NCBI GenBank assembly: GCA_938033975.1
Contig: CALHKJ010000053.1
Location: 1-22,011, forward strand
From: an uncultured Saprospiraceae bacterium
GTDB taxonomy: Bacteria; Bacteroidota; Bacteroidia; Chitinophagales; Saprospiraceae
Length of the DNA stretch: 22,011 nt
Direction of reading: 5' to 3'
Shown: positions 8,174 through 16,100 of the stretch, in pieces
Layout of the letters: each line of letters begins with the position of its first letter
How positions within the stretch are numbered: position 1 is the stretch's first letter
The notes under the pieces: generated by a model
Seen by the model: the letters and a program-made list of their open reading frames with translations, nothing else
Databases searched by the model: none
What the model was told of the DNA's origin: nothing
Program-made: the position numbers and the translations under genes

Positions 8174-8212
8174 TCGAAAATTTCGACTTTAATCGAAAAA
8201 AAAGTCTTTTCG
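8174..8212. promoter_or_regulatory. Nested inverted repeats in divergent promoter region
   Basis: Three overlapping dyads lie between two divergent lipoprotein genes. TCGAAA-A-TTTCGA at 8174-8186 is perfect. GACTTT (8185-8190) pairs with AAAGTC (8201-8206). CGAAAA (8194-8199) pairs with TTTTCG (8207-8212). A further palindrome ATTCGAAT sits at 8249-8256, just before the serine hydrolase start. TCGAAAA also repeats directly at 8174 and 8193. These could be operator half-sites or alternative RNA hairpins; no regulator can be named. Confidence 0.4.
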
Positions 8213-8261
8213 TCTATTAAATACTAAGTGACAAAGGAAAAGAGTTACATTCGAATATGTC

Positions 8262-9416
8262 ATGAAAAAGTTTTTATTCCTATTTCTGGTTTTTCTTACT
8301 TCGTGTAAAGATTATGCTCCATTTGATTTGTCAAATGGAAATGTTGATTCAGTATTTAACGGATTGATGAAGGAGGCTATGAACGAGAGCCATAATAATG
8401 TACCAGGTCTAGGGGTTAGTGTCTATTGTGCTACTAAGCAAATAGATTTTGTAGGTGCAGTAGGCTATGATGCAAAAGATAGATCTTCCAAACTTGAAGT
8501 AGATCAGCCTTTTCGGATTGCCTCAATTACTAAGACTTTTGTCGCTGCCGCAATTCTCAAATTGCACGAGTTGGATAGCCTTTCGGTTTATGATCCAATT
8601 TCAAAATATATCTCTTCAGAGCATCAAGAAATACTTTCGATAGATGAATACGATCTAAATGAGATTACCATTCTTCATTGTCTGAATCACACTAGTGGAC
8701 TTTATGATTATGCTATGGGAGGAAGTCCTTATGTTGGCATAGTAAAAGAAAATCCACAAAAGCGTTGGACTCGTACTGGGCAATTAGAATTTGCAGTGAA
8801 GCATGGATCAAAACTAGGAATGCCTGGAGAAAAATATGCTTACTCTGATACCGGATATATTTTACTTGGTGAAACAATTGAGAAATTCTACGACGGTGAT
8901 CTTGCTGTTGGCCTTAAGGATCTGATTGGCTATGATAAGTTAGGAATGAAACATACCTGGTTAGAAACTTTGGAAGATGCTCCTGACAATGTAAAAAATC
9001 TTGTTAGAAGATATCTTGGAAGCTTGGATGCTGGTTCTTTTGATGCTAGTACAGATTTGTATGGTGGAGGAGGTTTGGTTTCTACAGTTGGTGATCTTAA
9101 TAAATTTTTGAATGCTTTGTTTAACCAAAGAATTTTTGAAAAGAAAAGCACTCTGGAATTGATGTTGGAGAAACCAAAGTATGCTGATACATATGACACC
9201 ACACAAGATAGACGGTACAAAGACTATAGACAGGGTCTTTGGAGGGTGAAAATAAACGGCGAAGATGTCTTCATGCATTCAGGTCTTTGGGGCACTCATA
9301 TTCTTCATCAGCCAAGTAGTAACGCCACTGTTGTGGCAAATTTTACCAAAGGAGGAAGCGATCGCCTTCTCAAGAAACTTTTTATGTCTGTTCATTCATT
9401 ACAATCGAATCATTAG
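8262..9416 (+). CDS. Serine hydrolase lipoprotein, class C beta-lactamase/DD-peptidase fold
   Basis: 384 residues. It starts with a short lipoprotein signal ending LTSC at 12-15, so C15 is lipidated. The three active-site elements of the beta-lactamase-related serine hydrolases (PF00144) are present: S88-I-T-K91, Y194-S-D196 (YSD in place of the YSN of class C enzymes, a common variant in peptidase and esterase relatives) and H339-S-G341. The YGGGGLVSTVGDLNKF stretch at 267-282 is also typical. Family members are DD-peptidases, D-aminopeptidases, esterases or beta-lactamases, so the substrate cannot be assigned. The residues after the lipidated Cys (KDY) weakly resemble Bacteroidota surface-export signals. 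Its stop directly abuts the GTG start of an ABC transporter ATPase, suggesting one transcript and linked work at the envelope. Confidence 0.88.
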   Translation: MKKFLFLFLVFLTSCKDYAPFDLSNGNVDSVFNGLMKEAMNESHNNVPGLGVSVYCATKQIDFVGAVGYDAKDRSSKLEVDQPFRIASITKTFVAAAILKLHELDSLSVYDPISKYISSEHQEILSIDEYDLNEITILHCLNHTSGLYDYAMGGSPYVGIVKENPQKRWTRTGQLEFAVKHGSKLGMPGEKYAYSDTGYILLGETIEKFYDGDLAVGLKDLIGYDKLGMKHTWLETLEDAPDNVKNLVRRYLGSLDAGSFDASTDLYGGGGLVSTVGDLNKFLNALFNQRIFEKKSTLELMLEKPKYADTYDTTQDRRYKDYRQGLWRVKINGEDVFMHSGLWGTHILHQPSSNATVVANFTKGGSDRLLKKLFMSVHSLQSNH

Positions 9417-10319
9417 GTGGCTATTATTCAATTAAAAAATATTGATTTTGCATACCGCAAAAATGAACCGGTGCTGAAGGATGTAAATCTAAATGTACCA
9501 GAGGGTAGTATCTATGGATTTCTTGGTCCAAATGGTGCGGGAAAAAGCACAACATTGAGATTAATCCTTGCCTTAATGAAACCAAAGGCAGGCACTATCT
9601 CTTTATTCGGTGAAGATATTAATAGCACCTATCCGTCTTATCTGAAAAGGGTAGGCTCTCTGATTGAATCAGCCTCATTGTATGGTCATCTATCTGCAAC
9701 TGACAATTTAAAGATTGCAGCAAAATATTTTAATACAGCTCAACAACAGATTCCGCTGATTTTGGAAAAGGTAAAATTGAGCCATGTAGGAAAGAAGAAG
9801 ACCAAGAATTTTTCAACGGGAATGAAACAACGATTAGGTTTGGCAATGTCGTTATTACATGATCCAAAATTGTTGATTTTGGATGAACCAACCAATGGAC
9901 TTGATCCAAATGGTATCATAGAACTTCGACAGATCTTAAAGGCCTTGAATGAGGATGGAAAGACGATTTTACTCTCCAGTCATATTTTGTCTGAGGTTGA
10001 AAAAATTGTTGATCATCTTGGTATTATTAACAATGGCGCAATAGTTTTTGAAGGAAGTCTAGAAACCTTGCAGGAATTGAGAGGCAAAAATATAGAGGTA
10101 AAAATTAAAGTTTCGGATGTTGAAAAGGCTATCCAAGTGCTAGGTGATTATAAGCTTAAAAATATAGAAGACAAATCATTTATGATGGCACTCTCTGATT
10201 CTTCTTTGCTACCAGAGATTGCCAAAAAATTGGTTGCAAATAATATTGACATTTATGAATTGAGCCCGCAGAGTAATGATCTTGAAAATATATTCTTAAA
10301 TGTGACCCAAAATTCATGA
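9417..10319 (+). CDS. ABC transporter ATP-binding protein, BcrA/LanF-like
   Basis: 300 residues, starting at a GTG that follows the preceding TAG with no gap; no later ATG fits, since the N-terminal strand AIIQLKNIDFAY is needed. Walker A GPNGAGKST at 37-45, signature FSTGMKQ at 132-138, Walker B LLILDE at 152-157 and switch His at 189 (SSHIL) are all intact. The Q-loop region reads LIESASLYGHLSATDNL, where Glu replaces the usual Gln; this is typical of the bacitracin/lantibiotic immunity (BcrA, LanF) branch. It would drive the permease encoded next, whose start overlaps its stop by 4 bases (ATGA). Exported substrate unknown. Confidence 0.92.
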   Translation: MAIIQLKNIDFAYRKNEPVLKDVNLNVPEGSIYGFLGPNGAGKSTTLRLILALMKPKAGTISLFGEDINSTYPSYLKRVGSLIESASLYGHLSATDNLKIAAKYFNTAQQQIPLILEKVKLSHVGKKKTKNFSTGMKQRLGLAMSLLHDPKLLILDEPTNGLDPNGIIELRQILKALNEDGKTILLSSHILSEVEKIVDHLGIINNGAIVFEGSLETLQELRGKNIEVKIKVSDVEKAIQVLGDYKLKNIEDKSFMMALSDSSLLPEIAKKLVANNIDIYELSPQSNDLENIFLNVTQNS

Positions 10320-11107
10320 GTTTCATTAGATCCATATCGGCTGAATTGATGAAGTTGCGCTATGCTCCTATTTTATGGTTGTGCTTCTTTGTTCTGTTTA
10401 TGATCATAGGCTTAGTCTTTATATCTAGTTATTTGGACCAAGCAAATATTGTACAACTAGGCAGGAATCCATGGGAGCGACATATGGGAGGAGCTTTGGG
10501 TATGTATGCGGTTGCAATTTTGTCACCTTTCATTGTGATGTTGGTGAGTACTTCTGTGTTTATAGAAAATCATTCCTTAGGTTGGAAATTTGCTTATAGC
10601 ACTCCAAGAAGTAGATCCCATATTTTTTACGCAAAGTTGCTTGCGATCTTAATTATTTTGGTTTGCGTTACAGCCATCTTGCTCTTACTTAATATATTGC
10701 TTGCGTATTTTCTTGATTTTCTCCTTCCGGAAATAGAGTTTCGTTATCATAAATTGGATCTAGCTCAAGCAATGACGGGTTACATTCATGTCGTGATTTC
10801 AGCCCTTGGTGTTCTTGGAATTCAATATTTTTTGAGCTTACGATTTAAAGGATTTTTGGTTCCAATGAGTTTTGGAGTCCTAGCATTTATTGTTGGAATT
10901 ATCGCTGGGTCTATGAATAAACCTTTTGTATTGTACTACCCCTATTCTTATCCAAATATAGTCCGTGACCATCGTATGTTCACTATAGATAACATTGGAA
11001 TTACACAGCATGGTTGGTTCAACAATGTAGAGCTATTGAGTATTCTTGTTTTTGTTGTTTTTATTGCTTTCGCAAATTTCCTTGAGGTACGTAAGGATGT
11101 TAGTTGA
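10316..11107 (+). CDS. ABC-2 type permease, lantibiotic-immunity-like
   Basis: 263 residues with six predicted membrane helices at about 19-40, 61-83, 106-134, 153-172, 178-196 and 237-256. The opening ISAELMKLRYAP, which leads into the first helix, and the 'FIENHSLGWKFAYSTPRSRSHIFYAK' type segment between helices 2 and 3 (about 88-105) fit ABC-2 permeases of the BcrB/LanE-G type (ABC2_membrane_4-like). The ATGA overlap with the ATPase gene indicates a stoichiometric pair. Known relatives export or expel membrane-active peptides. The presence of an upstream hydrolase suggests envelope or antibiotic stress, but this is inference. Confidence 0.85.
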   Translation: MSFIRSISAELMKLRYAPILWLCFFVLFMIIGLVFISSYLDQANIVQLGRNPWERHMGGALGMYAVAILSPFIVMLVSTSVFIENHSLGWKFAYSTPRSRSHIFYAKLLAILIILVCVTAILLLLNILLAYFLDFLLPEIEFRYHKLDLAQAMTGYIHVVISALGVLGIQYFLSLRFKGFLVPMSFGVLAFIVGIIAGSMNKPFVLYYPYSYPNIVRDHRMFTIDNIGITQHGWFNNVELLSILVFVVFIAFANFLEVRKDVS

Positions 11108-11169
11108 TCAAATTGTTATACTTGTCTTCGGTTATTAAAGAATTTTTTCTTCAATACATATGCTTCCTA

Positions 11170-12741
11170 CTACCATTTCATAAACTTCAAAACAATGTTG
11201 TTTTTCTCTACTCTTAGATGGATAAAATGTATGCCTTGATCCAAACTGGAAATATCAATGGAGTTGGGTCCATTAAATTTTGCAAACTGTGATTGCCCAA
11301 TCGCAGAAGTGATTTGAACAAATTCTAATTTTGAGAGATCCTCAATGCCTTGAATTGTAATTTCGTTATTGGCAGGATTTGGATATACAATTGGAGCAAG
11401 TTCGTTTTCTGTCGTTTCAGTACTATTCGGTTCATTGTATGTGTAAATTATAATTCTGTTTGCATCAAGACCAGAGTTATTAATTAAATAAATGACTTTA
11501 CCATCTGGCGATATTGCAATATCTCTTAATCGACCATTTAAATCTTGATCTTCACCAAAAAACTTTTTGGGATTGACATTGTCAGGGGTAGATGGTACTA
11601 GCTGACCATTATCTTGAAGCTTGAACTGATAAACTTCTCGATCGGTTGTGGCACCTTTTTTAAGTGTTACAACAAGCAAACTGTTTTCCCATTCTGGGAT
11701 CATGTCACTGCCATAGAATATACCATCTGATGGAGCAACTGTGCACCAGTTTAGACCATTACTTGAGCTTGCTGGAATAGTGCACCAAGTATAGATAGGT
11801 TCTATTAAGTTATCATCATTGACTAATGGATTGGATATATAGTTAGCTACATAATCAGCTTCTCCTACCAAACTATTATCATTATGAAAGCCTCTGACAT
11901 CTTTCCAGCCGTAGTTCATTCCCTTACGTAATATATTTATTTCATCATCTGTGTCATCACCATGTTCAATCAAATAAATTATTTCTGTGTTAGGATTATA
12001 AATTAGTCCTTGAGGATTTCTATGTCCTCTGGTATAAAATGAATTATTTGGAATTGGATTATCTGCTGGTATTGATCCATCCATATTGAATCGAAGAACC
12101 TTTCCATTCTGCGTATTGACATCTTGCGCAAAATTATTGGGATTGGAAAATGGTGGATCGTAACAATCTCCACTTAACTCAGATCTTCCATTATCTCCAA
12201 CTGTCAATATCAAATAATTATTCCCTTCTTGTTCGATCGCCATCAATCTACCTCCAAGATGATCGTAGCCAGTTGGTAGGTTATTGACAATGTTTGTATC
12301 TGCTACAACTTCATTATTGACTGCGTCCCATTGCAATCTTTTTATTCTGAATTTGGTAGCTGGTTCTTCTTCAGTTCCGCTATTGTATGAATGAACAAAA
12401 TATAGAAAAGACTTATCAGTATCGGTGAAGTTTGGATGAAGAGCCATCCCAAGAGTGCCTTTTCCGATACGCAGTCCTGGACAAAGCTCAGATTCCTCTA
12501 AATCTGATCCGTCAAAATAATCAGGTGCTATGTATATGAGCTCCTTTTCTCCAGTTGTTGGATCAATTCTTATAATTTTTCCTTCACTTTCAGATAACCA
12601 AAGAAAATCATCCGGTCCATATATTATTTCCCAAGGTTTTACAAGCTCAGGATTCAACTCCGTACGAGTGAATGATTGTCCAAAGCTTATAGTTAGCACT
12701 GTATAAAAGCAGGTAATACTTAAAAGGAGAAGTCGTTTCAT
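11170..12741 (-). CDS. PQQ-dependent sugar dehydrogenase (soluble GDH type) with T9SS sorting domain
   Basis: 523 residues with a signal peptide (cleavage near FGQ, residue 21-22). The body matches the soluble glucose/aldose dehydrogenase six-bladed propeller family (GSDH). Visible PQQ-site equivalents: DHLGGRL with H161 (catalytic His in the Acinetobacter enzyme), RGHRNPQG at 238-245 (R241, N242), HGDDTDDEIN at 260-269 and NYGW at 276-279 (calcium/PQQ region), K361 in TLKKG, and R404-L-R406-D. The active site therefore looks intact. From about residue 449 a T9SS type A domain follows (VYPNPANNEITI to the end), so the enzyme would be exported to the surface or medium. Actual sugar, electron acceptor and PQQ source are not shown; no PQQ biosynthesis gene is in the window. 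Convergent to the ABC permease gene, with 62 bases between. Confidence 0.9.
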   Translation of the reverse strand: MKRLLLLSITCFYTVLTISFGQSFTRTELNPELVKPWEIIYGPDDFLWLSESEGKIIRIDPTTGEKELIYIAPDYFDGSDLEESELCPGLRIGKGTLGMALHPNFTDTDKSFLYFVHSYNSGTEEEPATKFRIKRLQWDAVNNEVVADTNIVNNLPTGYDHLGGRLMAIEQEGNNYLILTVGDNGRSELSGDCYDPPFSNPNNFAQDVNTQNGKVLRFNMDGSIPADNPIPNNSFYTRGHRNPQGLIYNPNTEIIYLIEHGDDTDDEINILRKGMNYGWKDVRGFHNDNSLVGEADYVANYISNPLVNDDNLIEPIYTWCTIPASSSNGLNWCTVAPSDGIFYGSDMIPEWENSLLVVTLKKGATTDREVYQFKLQDNGQLVPSTPDNVNPKKFFGEDQDLNGRLRDIAISPDGKVIYLINNSGLDANRIIIYTYNEPNSTETTENELAPIVYPNPANNEITIQGIEDLSKLEFVQITSAIGQSQFAKFNGPNSIDISSLDQGIHFIHLRVEKNNIVLKFMKW

Positions 12742-13136
12742 ACTATAAGAAATTTATGTGAGTAGCTAAGTTGAATATAGCTAAAAGACAAGAATAACTA
12801 TTATTTATATAACAGAATAAGAGTTTAAGTCTTTACGCACATAAGCGATGGCGGCTATTGTTACTCCCTAAGCAAAGAGCTGTCTAGTTTGGTAATTGAT
12901 TTGGAATGTCAAGCTAAGGGTCCTCAAGATCGATATCTATAAATTGAAAATAAAAGAATTAAATATACCTTTAAGAGAGTATTTGTTTATTCATTTGCTC
13001 TTCCATTTTCTCAATAGTCGATTTTTTAAAGACGCTTACTCAAAATAATTTTACGCTTACTATTTATCATTTGGCAGTTGCCCAATATGATGAGTATGAA
13101 ATTTTCTTTGGACTAATTTGAGATAAATTTTTAGTT
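12742..13136. other. Divergent intergenic region, 395 bases
   Basis: It separates the minus-strand PQQ dehydrogenase start from the + strand alpha-2-macroglobulin start. No reading frame with coding character was found. It contains a pair of TAGCTAA repeats (12763 and 12778) near the dehydrogenase start and the phased ACGCTTACT repeats near the macroglobulin gene, annotated separately. The macroglobulin ATG has no Shine-Dalgarno sequence, only an AT-rich leader. Confidence 0.5.
13032..13061 (+). promoter_or_regulatory. Direct repeat pair ACGCTTACT, 21-base period (candidate LytTR operator)
   Basis: ACGCTTACT occurs at 13032-13040 and 13053-13061, with exactly 12 bases between. Two 9-base direct repeats with a 12-13 base spacer is the reported layout of LytTR-domain operators (consensus W-M-M-GTT-N-R-K). 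Reading TACGCTTAC in the second copy gives seven of nine matches; the first copy is weaker. A TTTG element, a possible -33 box, lies at 13070-13073. No good -7 box follows, as might be expected of an activator-dependent promoter. The alpha-2-macroglobulin start is 75 bases downstream. Confidence 0.4.
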
Positions 13137-16100
13137 ATGAAACGTATACCAGCTCTACTTTGCATTTTAACTTTGCTTTTTGCTTCTTGTAAAAAGAGCA
13201 ATGAAATTAGTCCTTCAATAACTGATAGGAGTACGGTCAGTGAGTATTCACCTATGGTTTTGTCTGTCAAAGATGAATTCTATGTAAAGTTTTCCAAAGA
13301 TTATATCACTGAGCAAGATGTGAATTCTGAGGTTTCATCTGATTTGATTTCTATCGAACCGAAAACAAAAGGTAAGGCAATCTGGGAAGATGAACGTACC
13401 ATTGTTTTTGTGCCAGATGGCCAATGGCTCTATGAAACAAATTACAAGGTATTTGTTGATACCGATAAAATGTTTGGATCTGGCAAGAAAAGCATGATCA
13501 CTTTTAAGACCAATAAACTTAGCGCAAATTTGTCTGTTGGTACAATGCAATATAATGCAAGCACAGAGGGGACAAGTATTGAGCTAAAGGGAATAGTAGA
13601 TATGTCTGATTTTTTGGACCCAACTTCTGTTGAGAAATCTATAGAAATCAGCCAAGCAGGCAACGATGATCTTTCTATTGAATGGCAACATTCTACAGTG
13701 GGTTTCAAACACAATTTTATAATAAAAGGAATAAAACGCTTTGAAGAGGAATCTGAAGTAGTGATTACTGGAAGAAAAGTAAAACCAATTTCATTGATTG
13801 AGCCAGAAACAAGAAAGGTTGGTATTCCAGCCAAACAACAATTTAGTTTTATTGATTCAAAAATTCCAACTCCGTCTGCTGGATATATAGAATTGGTTTT
13901 TTCTGATCCTGTTGACAAGAATCAAAATCTTGATGGCCTTATTAGAGTTCAAGACTCGAAGTCAGCATTGAAGTTTGACATAGATAGGAATATAATTAAA
14001 GTGTATCCAACGCCTTTTCCAAAGAAAAATGTAAGCATTAATATTGAGGAAGATGTGAAGTCAATAGAAGGCAAGGAGATGACAAAGAACTATACCTCAA
14101 TCATTGAGATTATTCCACTAAAGCCAAAACTAAGATTTGTCAGTACAGGGAATATTCTTCCACATGTTGGTTCTGCAATTTTGGCCTTTGAAACTCAAGA
14201 ATTAAGTGCCGTTGATGTTGAAGTGTTTAAAATTTATGAAAACAACATTCAAGAGTTTTTTCAGTCAAAAAGTATTGATAGGTCTGGAAGTTCTCGTACT
14301 GTTGGTGAGGTAGTATTCTTAGAAAAAATCGAATTAGGAAATCTAAGTTCTGAACAAGTTGCAGATGGGTGGTCGCGATATGCTTTGAATATTGATTACT
14401 TCAAAGATGCTGATCCAGCAGCAGTTTATGAAGTGCGACTAGGTTTCCAAAAGTCATACAGCAACTATAGTAATTGTGATAACGAAATTGATGAAGAATC
14501 TATCAGCTTTGATCCTGAGTCTGACATGTTTACTCGATATTATCAATATCCAGATATGGAATGGGATCATTATGAGGATCCTTGCTATCCAGCCTATTAT
14601 ACAAGTCGAAATTTTGTTAGAAAAAATATTCTTGTTTCCAATCTTGGATTGGTGGCAAAGGCTACTGAGGGTAAAGGATTAAATATTTACGCAAGTGATC
14701 TAAGAAGCGCACAACCAATAAATGGTGTAAAGGTGAATCTGTATACTCAAGCTAAGCAACTTATTGGAACTGTACAAACTGATAGTCAAGGAATGGCTTA
14801 CCTAGAAGATGCTGACGATGTTTTTTTTATTGTCGCAAACAATCAACGTGAGTATTCTTATCTGACGATTATGAACAATCGAAAATTGGAAACAAGTCAG
14901 TTTGATGTCTCTGGAGTAAATTATGAAAAGGGCATCAATGGATATTTCTATGGCGAGAGAGGAGTGTGGAGACCTGGAGATACTATTTTCCTTTCCTTTA
15001 TGTTAGAAGACGCTGAAAAAGTACTTCCTAAAGATCATCCTGTCAAATTAAATATTTTCAACTCAAGAGGAGTCTTGCATTCAAGTAATACGAAGTTGGA
15101 TAACATTGATGGACTTTACGTTTTCCCAATTGTAACAACGCATACAGATCCGACTGGAAATTGGAGGGCTGAAGCAAACATTGGAAATTATACCTTCCGG
15201 AAAAAATTGAAAGTAGAGACCATAAAACCTAATAGGCTAAAAATCAGACATGATCTGGCAAATGAAAAATTATATGATCTCAAGAATGATAAAATTGAAA
15301 TAAATTCAACTTGGCTGATGGGGACTCCTGCTTCTGGATTGAAGGCGAAGGTAGAAGCAAATATCAATTCGGTTGACCCAGAATTTGAAAATTATAAAGA
15401 GTACGAGTTTGTTGATCCTGCAAGAAAAATTAACTCAAGTAATATTGTTGTATTTGATGGGACGCTTGATGAGGATGGCCTTGGTTCTTTTAAATTTGAT
15501 TTAGATAAAAATGAAAGTTTTCCAGGGAATATTAAAGCAAATCTGAATACTAGAGTATTTGAAAAAAGCGGAAATTATAGCAACTATTATTCTGCCAATA
15601 TCCTGTATCCTTATCAAAGCTATGCAGGTGTAAAATTACCAAAATCACGTTGGGGGAGAAATTACATTTCTTCTCAAACAGGAACACAAATTGAATTTGT
15701 GTCGGTAGATGCAAAAGGAAAAGCCAAGGCTAATCGGAAATTAAAAGTTGGAATTTACGAAAGTAGATGGTCTTGGTGGTACAATCGTTCTGATAGAAAT
15801 ATTTACAAATACAATTCGGATAAACATTATGGAGCATTGGATACTTTTACTGTGGTCACCAACGCACAAGGAGTAGCTAGTTACAATACAGATTTTGGTG
15901 ATATTTATGGGAATTATATGATCCGTGTTTGTGATGAAGTAAGTGGACATTGCAGTGGTGAGTTTTTCTACACAGGGAGTTGGGGCTCAACGATGGAGGA
16001 GGATAATTCTATGACTAAATTGACAATTAGTAAGGATGCAGATACTTACAAAGTAGGAGATGAAGTAAAGCTAAGTTTTCCGTCTAGTGCCGATGCAAAC

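Noticed and set aside
8930..9278. Two overlapping minus-strand frames inside the serine hydrolase gene
   Set aside because: Antisense to the conserved YGGGGLVS and HSG regions of a well-supported gene; no family features.
11135..11153. AAGAA-TTTT-TTCTT possible bidirectional terminator between the permease and PQQ dehydrogenase genes
   Set aside because: Only a five-pair A/T stem, too weak to call, with no G-C pair beyond one per arm.
12763..12784. TAGCTAA repeated at 12763 and 12778 before the PQQ dehydrogenase gene
   Set aside because: The 15-base period does not match helical phasing or the 21-base pattern of the other two promoters; could be chance in AT-rich sequence.
13442..13918. Minus-strand frame of 158 codons within the macroglobulin gene
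   Set aside because: Lies fully inside a long gene with clear domain signatures and shows no recognisable protein pattern.
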